Below, in pieces: positions 8,516 through 17,519 of a stretch of DNA of 64,000 bases; the stretch's first letter is position 1; each line of letters starts with the position of its first letter. Position numbers and translations under genes: made by a program. The stretch comes from Desulforhopalus sp. GTDB lineage: Bacteria; Desulfobacterota; Desulfobulbia; Desulfobulbales; Desulfocapsaceae. Where the stretch lies: assembly GCA_023231425.1 (NCBI GenBank), contig JALNVI010000004.1, positions 9,162 through 73,161 of the forward strand, given 5' to 3'. The notes beneath the pieces are model-generated. The model did no database searches and had not been told where the DNA came from. It saw only the letters and a list, made by a program, of their open reading frames with translations.

Positions 8516-8784
8516 GGGTACCCTGAATAACCAGTTTTTCGCTATCTCTCGTTACAGGAAAAAAATTATCCTCCGACAAAGCGAGGAACGAAACGTCGAG
8601 GTAAACGCCAGACTCCAGGTAAGCAATAGACTCCAGGTAAGCGATAGACTCCAGGCAAGCGATAGACTCCGGGTAAGCGATAGACTCCGGGTAAGCGATA
8701 GACTCCGTGATCAAAGTTATGCCTGTGGTAAATTCCCTTCTATGCCTCGAATATGAACGAAATACAAGCTGTTTCGAGGGCCCC
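8516..8784 (-). repeat. Dispersed repeat, full form with six tandem 18-bp units
   Basis: The longest copy, on the minus strand, fills the whole gap between the argJ stop codon (8785) and the sixA ribosome binding site. Ends read GGGTACCCTGAATAA on one side and TTTCGAGGGCCCC on the other. At 8599-8706 six perfect-length 18-bp units lie head to tail (minus-strand unit GGAGTCTATCGCTTACCT with single-base variants), followed by the shared core CGACGTTTCGTTCCTCGC. Confidence 0.9.
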
Positions 8785-9972
8785 TTATGATCGATAATCG
8801 GCGTTAATCTTCACATAATCAAAAGAAAAGTCACAGGTGTAAATTTCTGCAACATCCACACCCCTCTTCATATTGATGGTAAGGAGAATCTCTTTTTCCT
8901 TCAGGACTTCGGCCGCCCTGGAATCTGCCTGACCGCCGACGGCACGACCATTGCAGACCAGCTGCACATCGTTGAAGAAGATATCCACCATGTCCGGGTC
9001 AAAGGAAACACCCGCACGACCAAGGGCGGCAAGAATACGGCCCCAGTTGGCATCTTCCCCGAAAAAGGCTGTTTTCACCAGTGCCGAATTCGCGACCGTG
9101 CGGGCGAGTTGTTCCGCCTCAAGCTCACTGCCGGCACTCTCCACCCGCACCGTGATCATCTTGGTGGCCCCTTCACCATCCCTGACAATCTGCAGGGAGA
9201 GATCCTTGAGGATATCCTCGAGGGCTTCGGCGAAGGCCGTCCCCGCAGGGCTGTCGAGGATCGTTATCGGGGTATTGCCCGCACAGCCATTGGCCAGGAC
9301 CAGCACCATGTCGTTGGTAGAGGTGTCTCCGTCCACGGTGATACGGTTGAAGGTCCGGCTGTTGGCAGACCGCAGTGCTTTCTGCAGTGCTCCAAAGTCG
9401 ATGGCCACATCTGTGCAGATATAGGCCAGCATGGTCGCCATGTTCGGCATGATCATCCCCGACCCCTTGGCCACCCCGATCAGGGTCACCTCCTTCCCGC
9501 CGAGGATCAGAGTACGCTCTGCAGTCTTCGGCACGGTATCGGTGGTCATGATGGCACGGGCGACATCATCAAATTTTGCGGGGGAGAGTCCTCCCACCAG
9601 CGCATCCATATTCTTTTCAAAGGCCTCCACGTTGAGCGCTTCACCGATAACACCAGTAGAGGAGAGCAGCACCAGACGTTCATCAATCCCCAGTCGCTTT
9701 GCAGCAAACCGGCCGGTGGTCTTCGCCGCTTCCATCCCCTCTTCACCGGTGCAGGCATTGGCACAACCGCTGTTGGCAAGAATAGTTTGTGCCTCACCAA
9801 AGCGCTGCAGTCGATCCATATCAAGCACCACCGGTGCAGCTTTCACCATGGAGGTGGTAAAAACTCCTGCCGTCACGCAGGGAATCTCAGAATGAATCAT
9901 CGCCACGTCGAGTCGACCTTTATAGCGAACTCCCGCAGCCACTGCTGAAAAGGAAAAACCTTTAATTTTCAT
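8785..9972 (-). CDS. argJ: Glutamate N-acetyltransferase / N-acetylglutamate synthase
   Basis: A bifunctional arginine-pathway enzyme of 395 residues, the usual length. It transfers the acetyl group of N-acetylornithine to glutamate (cyclic pathway) and may also acetylate glutamate from acetyl-CoA. The precursor cleaves itself before the Thr in GSGMIMPNMATML, giving two chains. Other family segments are ILANSGCANACTGEEG, LLSSTGVIGEALN, DGDTSTNDMVLVLANG and GEDANWGRILAALG. The start is the ATG before KIKGFSFSAV, with AGGAG 8 bases upstream; the longer open frame is discarded. It is monocistronic. Its stop codon directly abuts the end of a full-length dispersed repeat, which may supply the 3' end of the transcript. 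Confidence 0.97.
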   Translation of the reverse strand: MKIKGFSFSAVAAGVRYKGRLDVAMIHSEIPCVTAGVFTTSMVKAAPVVLDMDRLQRFGEAQTILANSGCANACTGEEGMEAAKTTGRFAAKRLGIDERLVLLSSTGVIGEALNVEAFEKNMDALVGGLSPAKFDDVARAIMTTDTVPKTAERTLILGGKEVTLIGVAKGSGMIMPNMATMLAYICTDVAIDFGALQKALRSANSRTFNRITVDGDTSTNDMVLVLANGCAGNTPITILDSPAGTAFAEALEDILKDLSLQIVRDGEGATKMITVRVESAGSELEAEQLARTVANSALVKTAFFGEDANWGRILAALGRAGVSFDPDMVDIFFNDVQLVCNGRAVGGQADSRAAEVLKEKEILLTINMKRGVDVAEIYTCDFSFDYVKINADYRS

Positions 9973-10213
9973 TACACACTCCTGAAAGATATGGGAGACC
10001 CTGTTCTCTCTTTTTATTGAATCACGTAAGATAGCAGGAACAGCCGTTTTCAGCCAGTAGAAAGAAGCTGTAACGGCCGAAGCAGCTCGAAATTCTACAC
10101 ACCGGATTGAACCGAAAACCAGCACAAAAAAATTCTGGTAGCCGGGCTCCCATGCTGTGTGTTAATTTTCGGAATTACGTTTCTTTCTTCCGACCCACAA
10201 GGATATTATTATA

Positions 10214-11722
10214 ATGAGCAATTTCCTTCCTTTTGAAGGCCCCTTCTATTCGCTGTTGATTCTCGTTGTCGACCTTCTCATCCGCATCGGGATCTCCCTG
10301 CGGGTCATCATGCGCAAACGGGCGTGGTCAGTAACGGTCGCATGGCTGGTAGTTATCCTTTTTATTCCCTTTGCCGGCGGCATCTGCTATCTCCTTCTCG
10401 GCGAAAGCCGGCTGCCGGGCAAGCGCATCGAACGTGCCAAACTTTCCTACGACACCTACATGTTCTGGCTGCAGGGACTGAAAAACCGTGCCCCGGTGCA
10501 TCTCACCGACATCTCTGCCCGCTTCCAGCCCATGCAGCGCCAGGCCGAAGCCCTCGTCGGCATCCCCGCGCTGGGGGGCAACTGCATCGAACTGCTCCCC
10601 TCTCCAGAACTGATTATCGGCTCCATCCTCTCCGGAATTGAGTCCGCCACTTCAACCTGCCATCTTGAGTTCTATATCTGGGAGGCTGGCGGTCGCATAG
10701 ATGCAGTCAACGACGCCATTCTCACCGCCGCCGACCGCGGAGTAGTCTGCCGCATGCTGCTCGATTCCGTAGGCAGCCGTGAGTTCCTCAAAAGCCGCAA
10801 GGCCCGAGAGATGGAGGCGGCGGGGATACGCATTCAGGCCTCACTGCCCACCGGAATTTTTTCCGCCTTTTTTTCTAGAGCAGACATTCGAAACCATCGT
10901 AAGATCGTGGTAATAGATGGCCACACTGCGTGGACCGGGAGCCAGAACATGGTCGATCCCGACTGCTTCAAAAAAGATGCTGGTGTTGGTAACTGGATCG
11001 ACGTCATGGCCCGAATCACCGGCCCGGTGGTAGAGACTCTCGCCGGCACCTTTTTCTCCGACTGGTTCCTCGAACGTGAACGCCAGAACCTGCAATCCTC
11101 AGCCATCATGCACGATATCACCAAAGCACAAAAGGCTGGTGATATCCGGGCTCTGGGGGAGACCGGCACAGTGCCGATTCAGTTTGTCCCCTCCGGTCCC
11201 GGCCCGGACCCGAACGCCGACACCATCCGCAATCTTCTGCTCACCGCCATCTATTCGGCACGGGAATCCATAACCCTCACCACACCCTATTTCATCCCCG
11301 GCGAACCGCTGCTGGCCTCACTGAAATCGGTGGCAGAGCAGGGCGTGAAGGTTCGCATTATCCTGCCACAGACCAATGACTCCACCATGGTACACTACGC
11401 CAGCCGGGCCCGCTGGTCGGAATTGCTCCGCGCAGGGGTGGAGATGTATCTCTTCTCCGGCGGTCTGCTCCACTCTAAAACCATCACCGTAGACGGTGAG
11501 TTGTCCCTCTTCGGTTCGGTCAATCTTGATATGCGCAGTTTCTGGCTCAACTTCGAGGCCACCCTTTTCATCTACAACCGCGCCTTCACCGAGCGACTGA
11601 TCAGGCTGCAGCAGGGATATCTTGAACAATCGAAACTGCTCACCTGGGAGACATTCCAGAAGCGCAGCACCTTTGAGCGTTTCAAAGAGAATATCTACCT
11701 GCTGGTCTCCCCACTGTTATAA
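10214..11722 (+). CDS. cls: Cardiolipin synthase (phospholipase D family)
   Basis: A 502-residue inner-membrane enzyme condensing phosphatidylglycerol (or similar) to cardiolipin. Two N-terminal membrane helices (about residues 12-35 and 42-62) precede two phospholipase D domains. The catalytic HKD motifs are NHRKIVVIDG with TGSQNMVD near residue 230 and LHSKTITVDG with GSVNLDMRS near residue 420; both keep His and Lys. Ribosome binding site AAGGA lies 10 bases before the ATG. It is divergent from argJ and followed after 6 bp by a full-length dispersed repeat. Assignment is secure at family level; class A versus B is not resolved. Confidence 0.93.
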   Translation: MSNFLPFEGPFYSLLILVVDLLIRIGISLRVIMRKRAWSVTVAWLVVILFIPFAGGICYLLLGESRLPGKRIERAKLSYDTYMFWLQGLKNRAPVHLTDISARFQPMQRQAEALVGIPALGGNCIELLPSPELIIGSILSGIESATSTCHLEFYIWEAGGRIDAVNDAILTAADRGVVCRMLLDSVGSREFLKSRKAREMEAAGIRIQASLPTGIFSAFFSRADIRNHRKIVVIDGHTAWTGSQNMVDPDCFKKDAGVGNWIDVMARITGPVVETLAGTFFSDWFLERERQNLQSSAIMHDITKAQKAGDIRALGETGTVPIQFVPSGPGPDPNADTIRNLLLTAIYSARESITLTTPYFIPGEPLLASLKSVAEQGVKVRIILPQTNDSTMVHYASRARWSELLRAGVEMYLFSGGLLHSKTITVDGELSLFGSVNLDMRSFWLNFEATLFIYNRAFTERLIRLQQGYLEQSKLLTWETFQKRSTFERFKENIYLLVSPLL

Positions 11723-11728
11723 AAACCA

Positions 11729-11881
11729 GGGAACGTCGAATAATCGCCCATCTTTTTTATCACAGTTAAAAAATTATCCTCCGACCAAGCGAGGAACGAG
11801 ACGTCGAGATATCAGTCATGGCTCTAATACTTTTCCTTCTGTGCCTCTACTATGAACGAAAGACAAGCTGTTTCAAGGTCC
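11729..11881 (-). repeat. Dispersed repeat, full form
   Basis: Starts 6 bp after the cls stop codon (GGGAACGTCGAATAATCGCC) and ends GCTGTTTCAAGGTC just before the phosphoesterase gene. Contains the core CCGACCAAGCGAGGAACGAG in reverse orientation and no 18-bp units. Confidence 0.85.
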
Positions 11882-11899
11882 TCACTCCAGGAAATCGTC

Positions 11900-12625
11900 A
11901 TGAAAATTCTGCTCCTCGCTGATATCCACAGCAACTTTCCAGCCCTCTCCGCTGTGGAGCAGGCCTTTGCCCCCGCAACCTTTACGGCAATCCTCAACTG
12001 CGGAGACAGCCTCGTCTATGCTCCCTTCTACAATGAGACTGCCGAATGGCTGCGCGACCACCACGCCATCTCCATTCTCGGGAATACCGACCGCAAGGTA
12101 ATAAAACTACTGAAGGGCAAAGATTTCAAAAAGCCCTCCGACAAGGAAAAGCGCATGATGTATCTGCATGCTGCCGAAGCGTTGAACAAAGAGAATAGCG
12201 CCTGGCTGCTGGGGTTGAAAAAAAAAGAGAAGCTGAAGATCAACGGCAGAGAGCTCGCTCTCTATCACGGCAGCCCGGACGACCCGGATGAGTTCCTTTT
12301 TAACACCACCCCGGACGCACGTTTCCTGCAACTCGCGGAGAAAATGCGTCGCAAGGGTATAAGCATAGTAGTCACCGGCCACTCACACACACCCTACGTG
12401 AAAAAACTCGGTGGAGTCTGGTTTATCAACCCCGGATCGGTGGGACGCATGTTTGATGGAAACCCCAGGGCATCCTGTGCCGTACTGCAACTGACAGAGG
12501 AAGAGGTGAGAATCACACCGTACCGGCTTGAGTATGACGTAGAGGCCGTGGTGAAGAAGCTGCAGCAAGAGGGAGATCCGCCTGTTTACAGCGACATGTA
12601 CCGGCTCGGGCGTAAACTGAACTGA
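11900..12625 (+). CDS. YfcE/MJ0936-type metallophosphoesterase
   Basis: A 241-residue cytosolic calcineurin-fold phosphoesterase with the full set of metal-ligand motifs: LADIHSNFPAL, NCGDSLVYAP, LGNTDRKV, LYHGSP and VTGHSHTPYV, followed by FINPGSVG. Family members hydrolyse phosphodiesters or phosphoproteins with two divalent metals; the substrate is unknown. The start is the ATG before KILLLADI, preceded by CAGGAAATC; the upstream in-frame ATG lies inside the dispersed repeat and is rejected. A strong hairpin at 12641-12686 follows the gene. It is a stand-alone unit between two repeat copies. Confidence 0.88.
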   Translation: MKILLLADIHSNFPALSAVEQAFAPATFTAILNCGDSLVYAPFYNETAEWLRDHHAISILGNTDRKVIKLLKGKDFKKPSDKEKRMMYLHAAEALNKENSAWLLGLKKKEKLKINGRELALYHGSPDDPDEFLFNTTPDARFLQLAEKMRRKGISIVVTGHSHTPYVKKLGGVWFINPGSVGRMFDGNPRASCAVLQLTEEEVRITPYRLEYDVEAVVKKLQQEGDPPVYSDMYRLGRKLN

Positions 12626-12640
12626 CTTTTTGTCCTGCAG

Positions 12641-12686
12641 AGGTCCCCTTGTTTCTTTTCCCCCGGAAAAAGAAACAAGGGGACCT
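12641..12686 (+). terminator. Perfect 19-bp hairpin merging into a repeat end
   Basis: AGGTCCCCTTGTTTCTTTT at 12641-12659 is perfectly complementary to 12668-12686, with an 8-base loop. It terminates the phosphoesterase transcript. The last bases of the right arm (GGGGACCT) are also the first bases of the dispersed repeat that follows. Confidence 0.75.
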
Positions 12687-12904
12687 TGAAACAGCTTGTA
12701 TTTCCTTCGTATTCGAGACACAGAAGAAAATTTATTACAGTACTCTTTGATCACGGAGTCTATCGCTTACCCGGAGTCTATCGCTTACCTGGAGTCTATC
12801 GCTTACCTGGAGTCTATCGCTTACCTCGACGTCTCGTTCCTCGCTTTGTCGGAGGATAATTTTTTGACTGTCATAAAAAAGATGGGCGATTATTCAACGT
12901 TTCC
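12679..12904 (+). repeat. Dispersed repeat, full form with four tandem 18-bp units
   Basis: Starts GGGGACCTTGAAACAGCTTG and ends GGGCGATTATTCAACGTTTC. Units at 12755-12772, 12773-12790, 12791-12808 and 12809-12826 are nearly identical copies of GGAGTCTATCGCTTACCT, followed by the core CGACGTCTCGTTCCTCGC. It lies upstream of the PPK2 gene. Confidence 0.9.
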
Positions 12905-12994
12905 ATAATGTGGTCTTCACATTCAAGAATACCGGACCGTGCACGATGTAGATTGTGGAACTGTTACGGAATCATTTCTAACAAGGCAGAACTG

Positions 12995-13819
12995 ATGAAC
13001 AAGAAAGGGCCAGAAACAACGGCCAGTTACATAAAAGAGGAACAGCTCAACTATGAAATTGAGCTGCAGAAACTACAGCTCGAGCTGCAGAAGATGCAGG
13101 ACTGGATGGTGGAGAGCGGAACGAAAGTACTGGCCATCTTCGAGGGACGCGATGCCGCTGGCAAGGGGGGAACCATCAAGCGAATCACCGAGCAGCTCAA
13201 TCCCCGCAACGTGCGGGTGGCAGCCTTGCCAAGGCCCAGTAGCAGAGAGGAGAAACAGTGGTATTTTCAACGATACATTGATCATTTACCCGCTGCTGGT
13301 GAGTTTATCCTCTTTGACCGGAGCTGGTACAACCGGGCAATGGTGGAACCAGTGATGGGGTTCTGCAGTGAAGATCAGTACAACCGCTTTCTCAAGAACG
13401 TTCCCCTGCTTGAAGAAATGCTGATCAAGGACGGCCTCAAACTCTTCAAATTTTACCTCTCGGTAAGTAGAAAAGAGCAGAAAGAACGCTTTGAAGCCCG
13501 TCGTAAAGCCCCTCTTAAACAGTTCAAGATCTCCGAGATAGACGAACGGGCACAGGAGCTGTGGGATCAGTATTCAGTGCGCAAATTTCAGATGCTCACC
13601 GCCACCGAACGGGTCGACACTCCGTGGACCATAATTCGTTCCAATGACAAAAAAAGAGCCCGTATCAACTGCATCAAACAGATCCTCTCCTCTCTGGATT
13701 ATAAGGGCAGGCCATCAGATGGTTCAATTACCCCCGACCCTGAAATCATTATCCCGGGATCAGTGGAACTGCGCCTGATGGCGGATAACATGATGCATAT
13801 GGACAAACTGCCGGGCTGA
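12995..13819 (+). CDS. ppk2: Polyphosphate kinase 2
   Basis: A 274-residue PPK2-family kinase that transfers phosphate between polyphosphate and nucleotides. Walker A is FEGRDAAGKGGTIKR, the lid/Walker B region is FILFDRSWYNRAMVEP, and EARRKAPLKQFKISEIDERA is typical of the single-domain class. A predicted helical N-terminus (YEIELQKLQLELQ) precedes the kinase core. The start is the ATG before NKKGPETTA; the longer open frame reaches back into the dispersed repeat and is not used. It lies 45 bp upstream of a Dyp peroxidase gene on the same strand, so the two are probably one operon and may share a stress role. Direction (NDP to NTP or the reverse) cannot be read from the sequence. Confidence 0.92.
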   Translation: MNKKGPETTASYIKEEQLNYEIELQKLQLELQKMQDWMVESGTKVLAIFEGRDAAGKGGTIKRITEQLNPRNVRVAALPRPSSREEKQWYFQRYIDHLPAAGEFILFDRSWYNRAMVEPVMGFCSEDQYNRFLKNVPLLEEMLIKDGLKLFKFYLSVSRKEQKERFEARRKAPLKQFKISEIDERAQELWDQYSVRKFQMLTATERVDTPWTIIRSNDKKRARINCIKQILSSLDYKGRPSDGSITPDPEIIIPGSVELRLMADNMMHMDKLPG

Positions 13820-13864
13820 GCGCAGGCAACCCGGAAGACAATCAACTACCAACACTGGATAATC

Positions 13865-14797
13865 ATGAACCTTCAAGATCTTGCCCAACCGGGCGTTCTC
13901 AGCGATCCGGGCACTTTTGCCCACTATCTCACTTACGTCATGCGTGAAGAAGCGCTTGACACCATCGACGGTCTCAGAGACCAGCTCGCGGCCATCCTCG
14001 GCATTGAAAAGGCAATTCGCCAGAAGGATCTCAGCGCCCGCCTCACCGTCTCCATCGGCGTATCGGCGTCAGCCTGGGACATTGTCTTCCCCGACATTTT
14101 GCGTCCCGATGAGCTGCACCCCTTCCAGGCGATGGCGGACGGGCCACGGGAGTTTCCGGCAACGCCGGGGGATATCTTTCTCATGATCAAATCGGAGCGC
14201 ATGGATCTCAACTTCCAGGCGGCGCGCTACATCAACGGCATCCTTGCACCGGTCTCTGAACTCACCGAAGACATTCAGGGCTTTCGCTATCTCGACAACC
14301 GCGACCTGATCAATTTTGTTGACGGCACCGAAAACCCACAGGGGATTGATCGCAGTATCGCAGTACTGGTCAATGACGATGCCGATATCCATCGCGGCGG
14401 CAGTTACCTGACCGTACAGCGCTATATTGACCATCTTGATCTTTGGGAAAAAGAGGCGCAGGAGTACCAGGAGCAGGTAATTGGCCGCAGCCGCATGGAC
14501 AACGTAGAGATGCCGGACAGCGTCAAACCGCCCTGGGCACACACAGCCAAAAGCAAGGTGGAAGACGAGGGCGAAGAGCTCAAGATGTTCCGCCAGAACC
14601 GCCCCTGGGGGAATGTTACCGAACACGGCACCATGTTCATCGGCTTTGCCGCCAGCCCGGCGGTAATTGAGGCCTCTCTCGATCAGATGATTACCACAAG
14701 CGAAGACGGCACGTATGACCGCCTGCTGGACTTCGCCTCCGCGCAGACCGGCTGCAACTTCTTCATGCCCTCTAAAACCCTGCTGGATGAGCTGTAA
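13865..14797 (+). CDS. Dyp-type heme peroxidase
   Basis: A 310-residue dye-decolourising peroxidase of the YfeX/TyrA (B-type) size, soluble and without signal peptide, expected to bind heme and use hydrogen peroxide. The family signature is FVDGTENPQG near residue 160 (distal Asp of the GxxDG motif). The proximal His is probably in PPWAHTAKSK, and RPWGNVTEHGTMFIGFA with SPAVIEASLDQM are the conserved C-terminal segments. It follows PPK2 by 45 bp. A short hairpin with a T run (14835-14866) ends the unit. Confidence 0.92.
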   Translation: MNLQDLAQPGVLSDPGTFAHYLTYVMREEALDTIDGLRDQLAAILGIEKAIRQKDLSARLTVSIGVSASAWDIVFPDILRPDELHPFQAMADGPREFPATPGDIFLMIKSERMDLNFQAARYINGILAPVSELTEDIQGFRYLDNRDLINFVDGTENPQGIDRSIAVLVNDDADIHRGGSYLTVQRYIDHLDLWEKEAQEYQEQVIGRSRMDNVEMPDSVKPPWAHTAKSKVEDEGEELKMFRQNRPWGNVTEHGTMFIGFAASPAVIEASLDQMITTSEDGTYDRLLDFASAQTGCNFFMPSKTLLDEL

Positions 14798-14834
14798 AAA
14801 AGGCTGACTTCCCAGAAATCAAAGGTTGTGCCAA

Positions 14835-14866
14835 AGCTCTTTCTCTCTGAGGAAGAGCTCTTTTTA
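14835..14866 (+). terminator. Terminator after the peroxidase gene
   Basis: AGCTCTT / AAGAGCT stem with an 11-base loop followed by CTTTTTAC. Confidence 0.5.
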
Positions 14867-14908
14867 CATTCCCCCTTTCAATCGAATTTTCCAGTTTCTT
14901 TCTTTAAA

Positions 14909-15072
14909 GGTCCCTTGAAACAGCTTGTATTTCGTTCATATTCGAGGCGCAGGAGAAAATTTATGAGAGCCATGACTGATAATATCTCGACGTCTCGTCC
15001 CTCGCTTTGTCGGAGGATAAATTTTTGACGGTAACGAAGAAGATGGGCGAAAGACTGATTATTCACGGTCCC
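14909..15072 (+). repeat. Dispersed repeat, full form without 18-bp units
   Basis: Starts GGTCCCTTGAAACAGCTTG and ends GACTGATTATTCACGGTCCC. It carries ATGACTGATAATATC followed directly by CGACGTCTCGTCCCTCGC: no 18-bp unit, a zero-copy state. Confidence 0.9.
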
Positions 15073-15073
15073 T

Positions 15074-15357
15074 TATGATAAAATTTGCGGAGCATGCTCT
15101 AACCATGAGAATACTGCTTGAGCACAACATTCAATTGCAGATGTAGAAAAGTGTCCGCAGCCACAATGCTTTGAGCCAGCATCCCACAGTAGATGCTGCT
15201 TTTTTTTACGGCCATGTCTTTCCCGTTGTTGCAGTGTAAAAAAAAGTGCAAAAGCAGAGAAAATTTTATTATCATTCTTTTTTGAGATTTCATCCTGTTC
15301 AGTCACAGAGAAATGATTTTATCATTTCTCCCTTTTTCAACCCCCCCGGGAGATATT
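15074..15357. other. Unassigned stretch before the lipoprotein genes
   Basis: The minus strand has two overlapping open frames (15073-15306 and 15099-15293); one includes a Cys/His cluster (KHCGCGH). Neither has a ribosome binding site or a recognised family, and the peptides could be decayed coding sequence. The right end serves as leader of the gene starting at 15358. Confidence 0.4.
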
Positions 15358-16212
15358 ATGAAACACATTCAAGCCAGTTACAAAAACAACAAATCTCTGC
15401 GCACCCTGCTTATTACCGGAATCACCTCCTGCATGCTGTTCGGTTGCAATACCATTACTCCCGGAGCCGGCGGAACAGCCATTTCTGGCGGAACGGGAGG
15501 TTCCACCAGTACCGGCGCCAACGCCAGTCTTGAACACTGTTCACAGTCTCTCGGGACCATTGCCATCGACGATGGCCGTGACCAGAGCTGGTATGCAGGT
15601 TTCTACAGTGCCACCAACGTCACCACCATTGAACCACTGATCCGTCTTGCCGTGCAGCAGTCCAACTGTTTCGTAATAACTTCTGCCGGGAATATCCGTA
15701 CCGACGACCGCCTGTCAAAAATTACCGGTAAACAGCGAAACTCCGGAGAATATCGCGCAGGATCCAAACAGCAGAAAGGGCAGCGAGTCGCCGCAGACTA
15801 TTACCTTGAACCTTCCATTGTTATTGACAACTCCTCAATCGGCGGGGTTTCCGGAACCGTGGGCGGTGTACTTGACGGAGTTCTTGGCACCCGCGGTGTC
15901 TTAGGCTCGGTGGGCGGCGGCCTCGATGTTAAATCCTCCGTGGTGACCCTCTCTCTGATGGATATTCGCTCCGCAGTACAGATTGCAGCCGCTGAAGGCA
16001 GTGCCACCTCCAACAATTATGGTGCAGCCCTCGGCATCTTTGGTCACAAAGGCGGCGGTGCTCTGTCGGGCTACCAGACGACCCCTGCAGGAAAAGCTAC
16101 TGTTGCAGCCTTCCTTGATGCCTACAATACAATGATACGTTCCCTGCGCAGCTACAAAGCTCAGAGCGTGGAAGGCGGCCTGGGCACCGGCGGCCTGCTT
16201 AACGTAAATTGA
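15358..16212 (+). CDS. CsgG/HfaB-like outer-membrane lipoprotein
   Basis: A 284-residue lipoprotein. Residues 1-30 are a lipoprotein signal ending in the lipobox MLFGC, so the mature protein starts at Cys30 and is lipid-anchored. A Gly/Ser/Thr linker follows, then a domain with the pattern of the curli-secretion CsgG family (AIDDGRDQSWYAG, LIRLAVQQSNCFVIT, a Gly/Val-rich stretch SGTVGGVLDGVLGTRGVLG, VTLSLMDIRSAVQIAAAEGS, and C-terminal AAFLDAYNTMIRSLRSYK). CsgG proteins form outer-membrane pores or act in envelope protein complexes; no curli genes are present, so its partner is unknown. GGGAG precedes the ATG. The Sel1 lipoprotein gene follows after 11 bp, clearly in one operon. Confidence 0.75.
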   Translation: MKHIQASYKNNKSLRTLLITGITSCMLFGCNTITPGAGGTAISGGTGGSTSTGANASLEHCSQSLGTIAIDDGRDQSWYAGFYSATNVTTIEPLIRLAVQQSNCFVITSAGNIRTDDRLSKITGKQRNSGEYRAGSKQQKGQRVAADYYLEPSIVIDNSSIGGVSGTVGGVLDGVLGTRGVLGSVGGGLDVKSSVVTLSLMDIRSAVQIAAAEGSATSNNYGAALGIFGHKGGGALSGYQTTPAGKATVAAFLDAYNTMIRSLRSYKAQSVEGGLGTGGLLNVN

Positions 16213-16223
16213 GAGGATATATC

Positions 16224-16754
16224 ATGAGAAAAATTCTGTTTATTCTGCTGGCAGCGTTACTTCTGCTTACCATCGGCTGTGCTCCTGAGATGGAAACCAC
16301 CGGCGTGATAACCCACGGAGAAGCAGAATCAGACGGCACCGATTCCATCACTGCACTGCGTCAACTTGCAGCCACTGATCCGGTGGCAGCCTGCGACCTC
16401 GGTCTGCGCTATCTGCGCGGAGACGGAGTCCCGCAAAACTCCTGGAAGGGGGTTGAAAGCTTGCGGGCAGCGGCAGAACACGGCGACCTGCAGGCCCAGT
16501 CTGCTCTCGGTAAAATTTATCTCTCCGGACTGGAAGAAATGGGCTCCGATCCAATGGAGGCCACCAAATGGCTGCGCCTTGCAGCTGGCCAGGGAGACAG
16601 ACAGTCAGAAGCACTGTTGAAAAAGGCGGAAGAAGCCCGGAAGAAAAGACTCAATGGCTATGTTGACCCCTCCTCTTATGGCTACAGTTCCCGCTGGTAC
16701 TGGGAGACTCCTTACCGCTACGGTTGGAACAACGGCCTGTGGACAGCCCCCTGA
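16224..16754 (+). CDS. Sel1-repeat lipoprotein
   Basis: A 176-residue lipoprotein with signal peptide and lipobox LLLTIGC (Cys19 or nearby). Two Sel1-like TPR-type repeats follow (PVAACDLGLRYLRGDGVPQN, AQSALGKIYLSG, PMEATKWLRLAAGQGD), a fold that binds other proteins. The tail is Tyr/Trp-rich (YGYSSRWYWETPYRYGW). AGAGGA lies 7 bases before the ATG; an earlier ATG overlapping the previous gene lacks lipoprotein character at the right distance. It is the second gene of the CsgG-like operon, so the two probably work together at the outer membrane. A strong terminator follows. Confidence 0.8.
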   Translation: MRKILFILLAALLLLTIGCAPEMETTGVITHGEAESDGTDSITALRQLAATDPVAACDLGLRYLRGDGVPQNSWKGVESLRAAAEHGDLQAQSALGKIYLSGLEEMGSDPMEATKWLRLAAGQGDRQSEALLKKAEEARKKRLNGYVDPSSYGYSSRWYWETPYRYGWNNGLWTAP

Positions 16755-16780
16755 TTTCCTTCTGACACACCCTTTTTAAA

Positions 16781-16816
16781 AAAGAGGGGGCACCCCGCAC
16801 AGGCTGCCCCCTCTTT
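16781..16816 (+). terminator. Terminator of the lipoprotein operon
   Basis: AAAGAGGGGGCA and TGCCCCCTCTTT form a perfect 12-bp stem with a 12-base loop, followed by a pyrimidine-rich stretch. Confidence 0.85.
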
Positions 16817-16837
16817 CTCGCGGCTTTTGTGGTTAAA

Positions 16838-17028
16838 CAGCTTTTTTCACCGCGAAGAAAGATAAAAACATCTAATAACAAAGAGTTAAGTAAAATAAAA
16901 TCTTAAAAGACGGGAAAAAAAGGCGCCAAAAGTCTTTGTCCTTACCCTTTGTGAACCCCGGCGTTCCCCACCGACATCGGGCAAAAACAGCTTGCCCTCT
17001 TCCAGGAAATTCGCCATGATCTTCTTCA
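16838..17028. other. Short family-B repeat and a possible gene fragment
   Basis: TTTTTTCACCGCGAAGAAAG at 16843-16862 matches the start of the repeat seen around hcp. Further right, minus-strand codons (AAG-ATC-ATG-GCG..., read as KKIMANFLEEGKLFLPDVG) look coding-like and stop at the edge of the dispersed repeat copy. They may be a truncated gene end; the family is not recognised. Confidence 0.3.
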
Positions 17029-17168
17029 GGGTATCTTGAATAATCTTGTATTTCGTTCATACTCAAGGCACAGGAGAAAATTTACCGGAAGTATATGACT
17101 GATATCCTGAGGATAAATTTTTGACTGTAACGAAGAAGATGGGCGAAAGAGTGATTATTCAAGGTACC
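17029..17168 (+). repeat. Dispersed repeat, full form
   Basis: Starts GGGTATCTTGAATAATC, ends ATTATTCAAGGTACCC. Lacks both the 18-bp units and most of the CGACGTCTCG core (an internal deletion: ATCCTGAGGATAAATTTTTG). TTCA occurs directly outside both ends and could be a target duplication. Confidence 0.9.
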
Positions 17169-17519
17169 CTTCAGAGACTTTTTTTGCCCCACCTCTGAAG
17201 ATCTCTACACCAGGAAAAGGCCAACACATGGACCGCCCTCCATGGATCACTTCTCCTTTTTCCCCGCGAAATCAATTTTTCAAGAGATCTTCCAATCTCT
17301 CCGGTCCTTCAGCAAACTGTTCAAAAATTTATCCAAGACTACATAATAGCTTGATTTTACTCTTTATAATTTAAAATATTTTTGAAATAAGGATCTCTAT
17401 GTCAGTCAGGGGCTGTTTTCGTCCTGTTTCCAGATTGTTCAGTATTTTTTATCTTTTTCCTCTTTGAGGACAGTAAAAATAACCCTGAATTGACATAATC
17501 GTCGGCGCCAGCCGAATGC
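17169..17519. other. AT-rich leader of the Lrp-type gene
   Basis: No gene seen. The right half is AT-rich (17340-17480) and presumably holds the promoter and operator of the downstream regulator. TTGACA occurs near 17490 but without a good -10 at the proper distance. Confidence 0.4.

Noticed and set aside
8599..8706. Possible CRISPR array
   Set aside because: The 18-bp units are directly adjacent with no spacers, lie inside a dispersed element, and no cas genes are present.
12696..12908. Small frames with a repeated ESIAYL hexapeptide in element copies (also at 41920 and 8714)
   Set aside because: The 18-bp units keep the frame open by their length. Copies without units do not preserve the peptide, and no ribosome binding site precedes the frames. 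Treated as non-coding.
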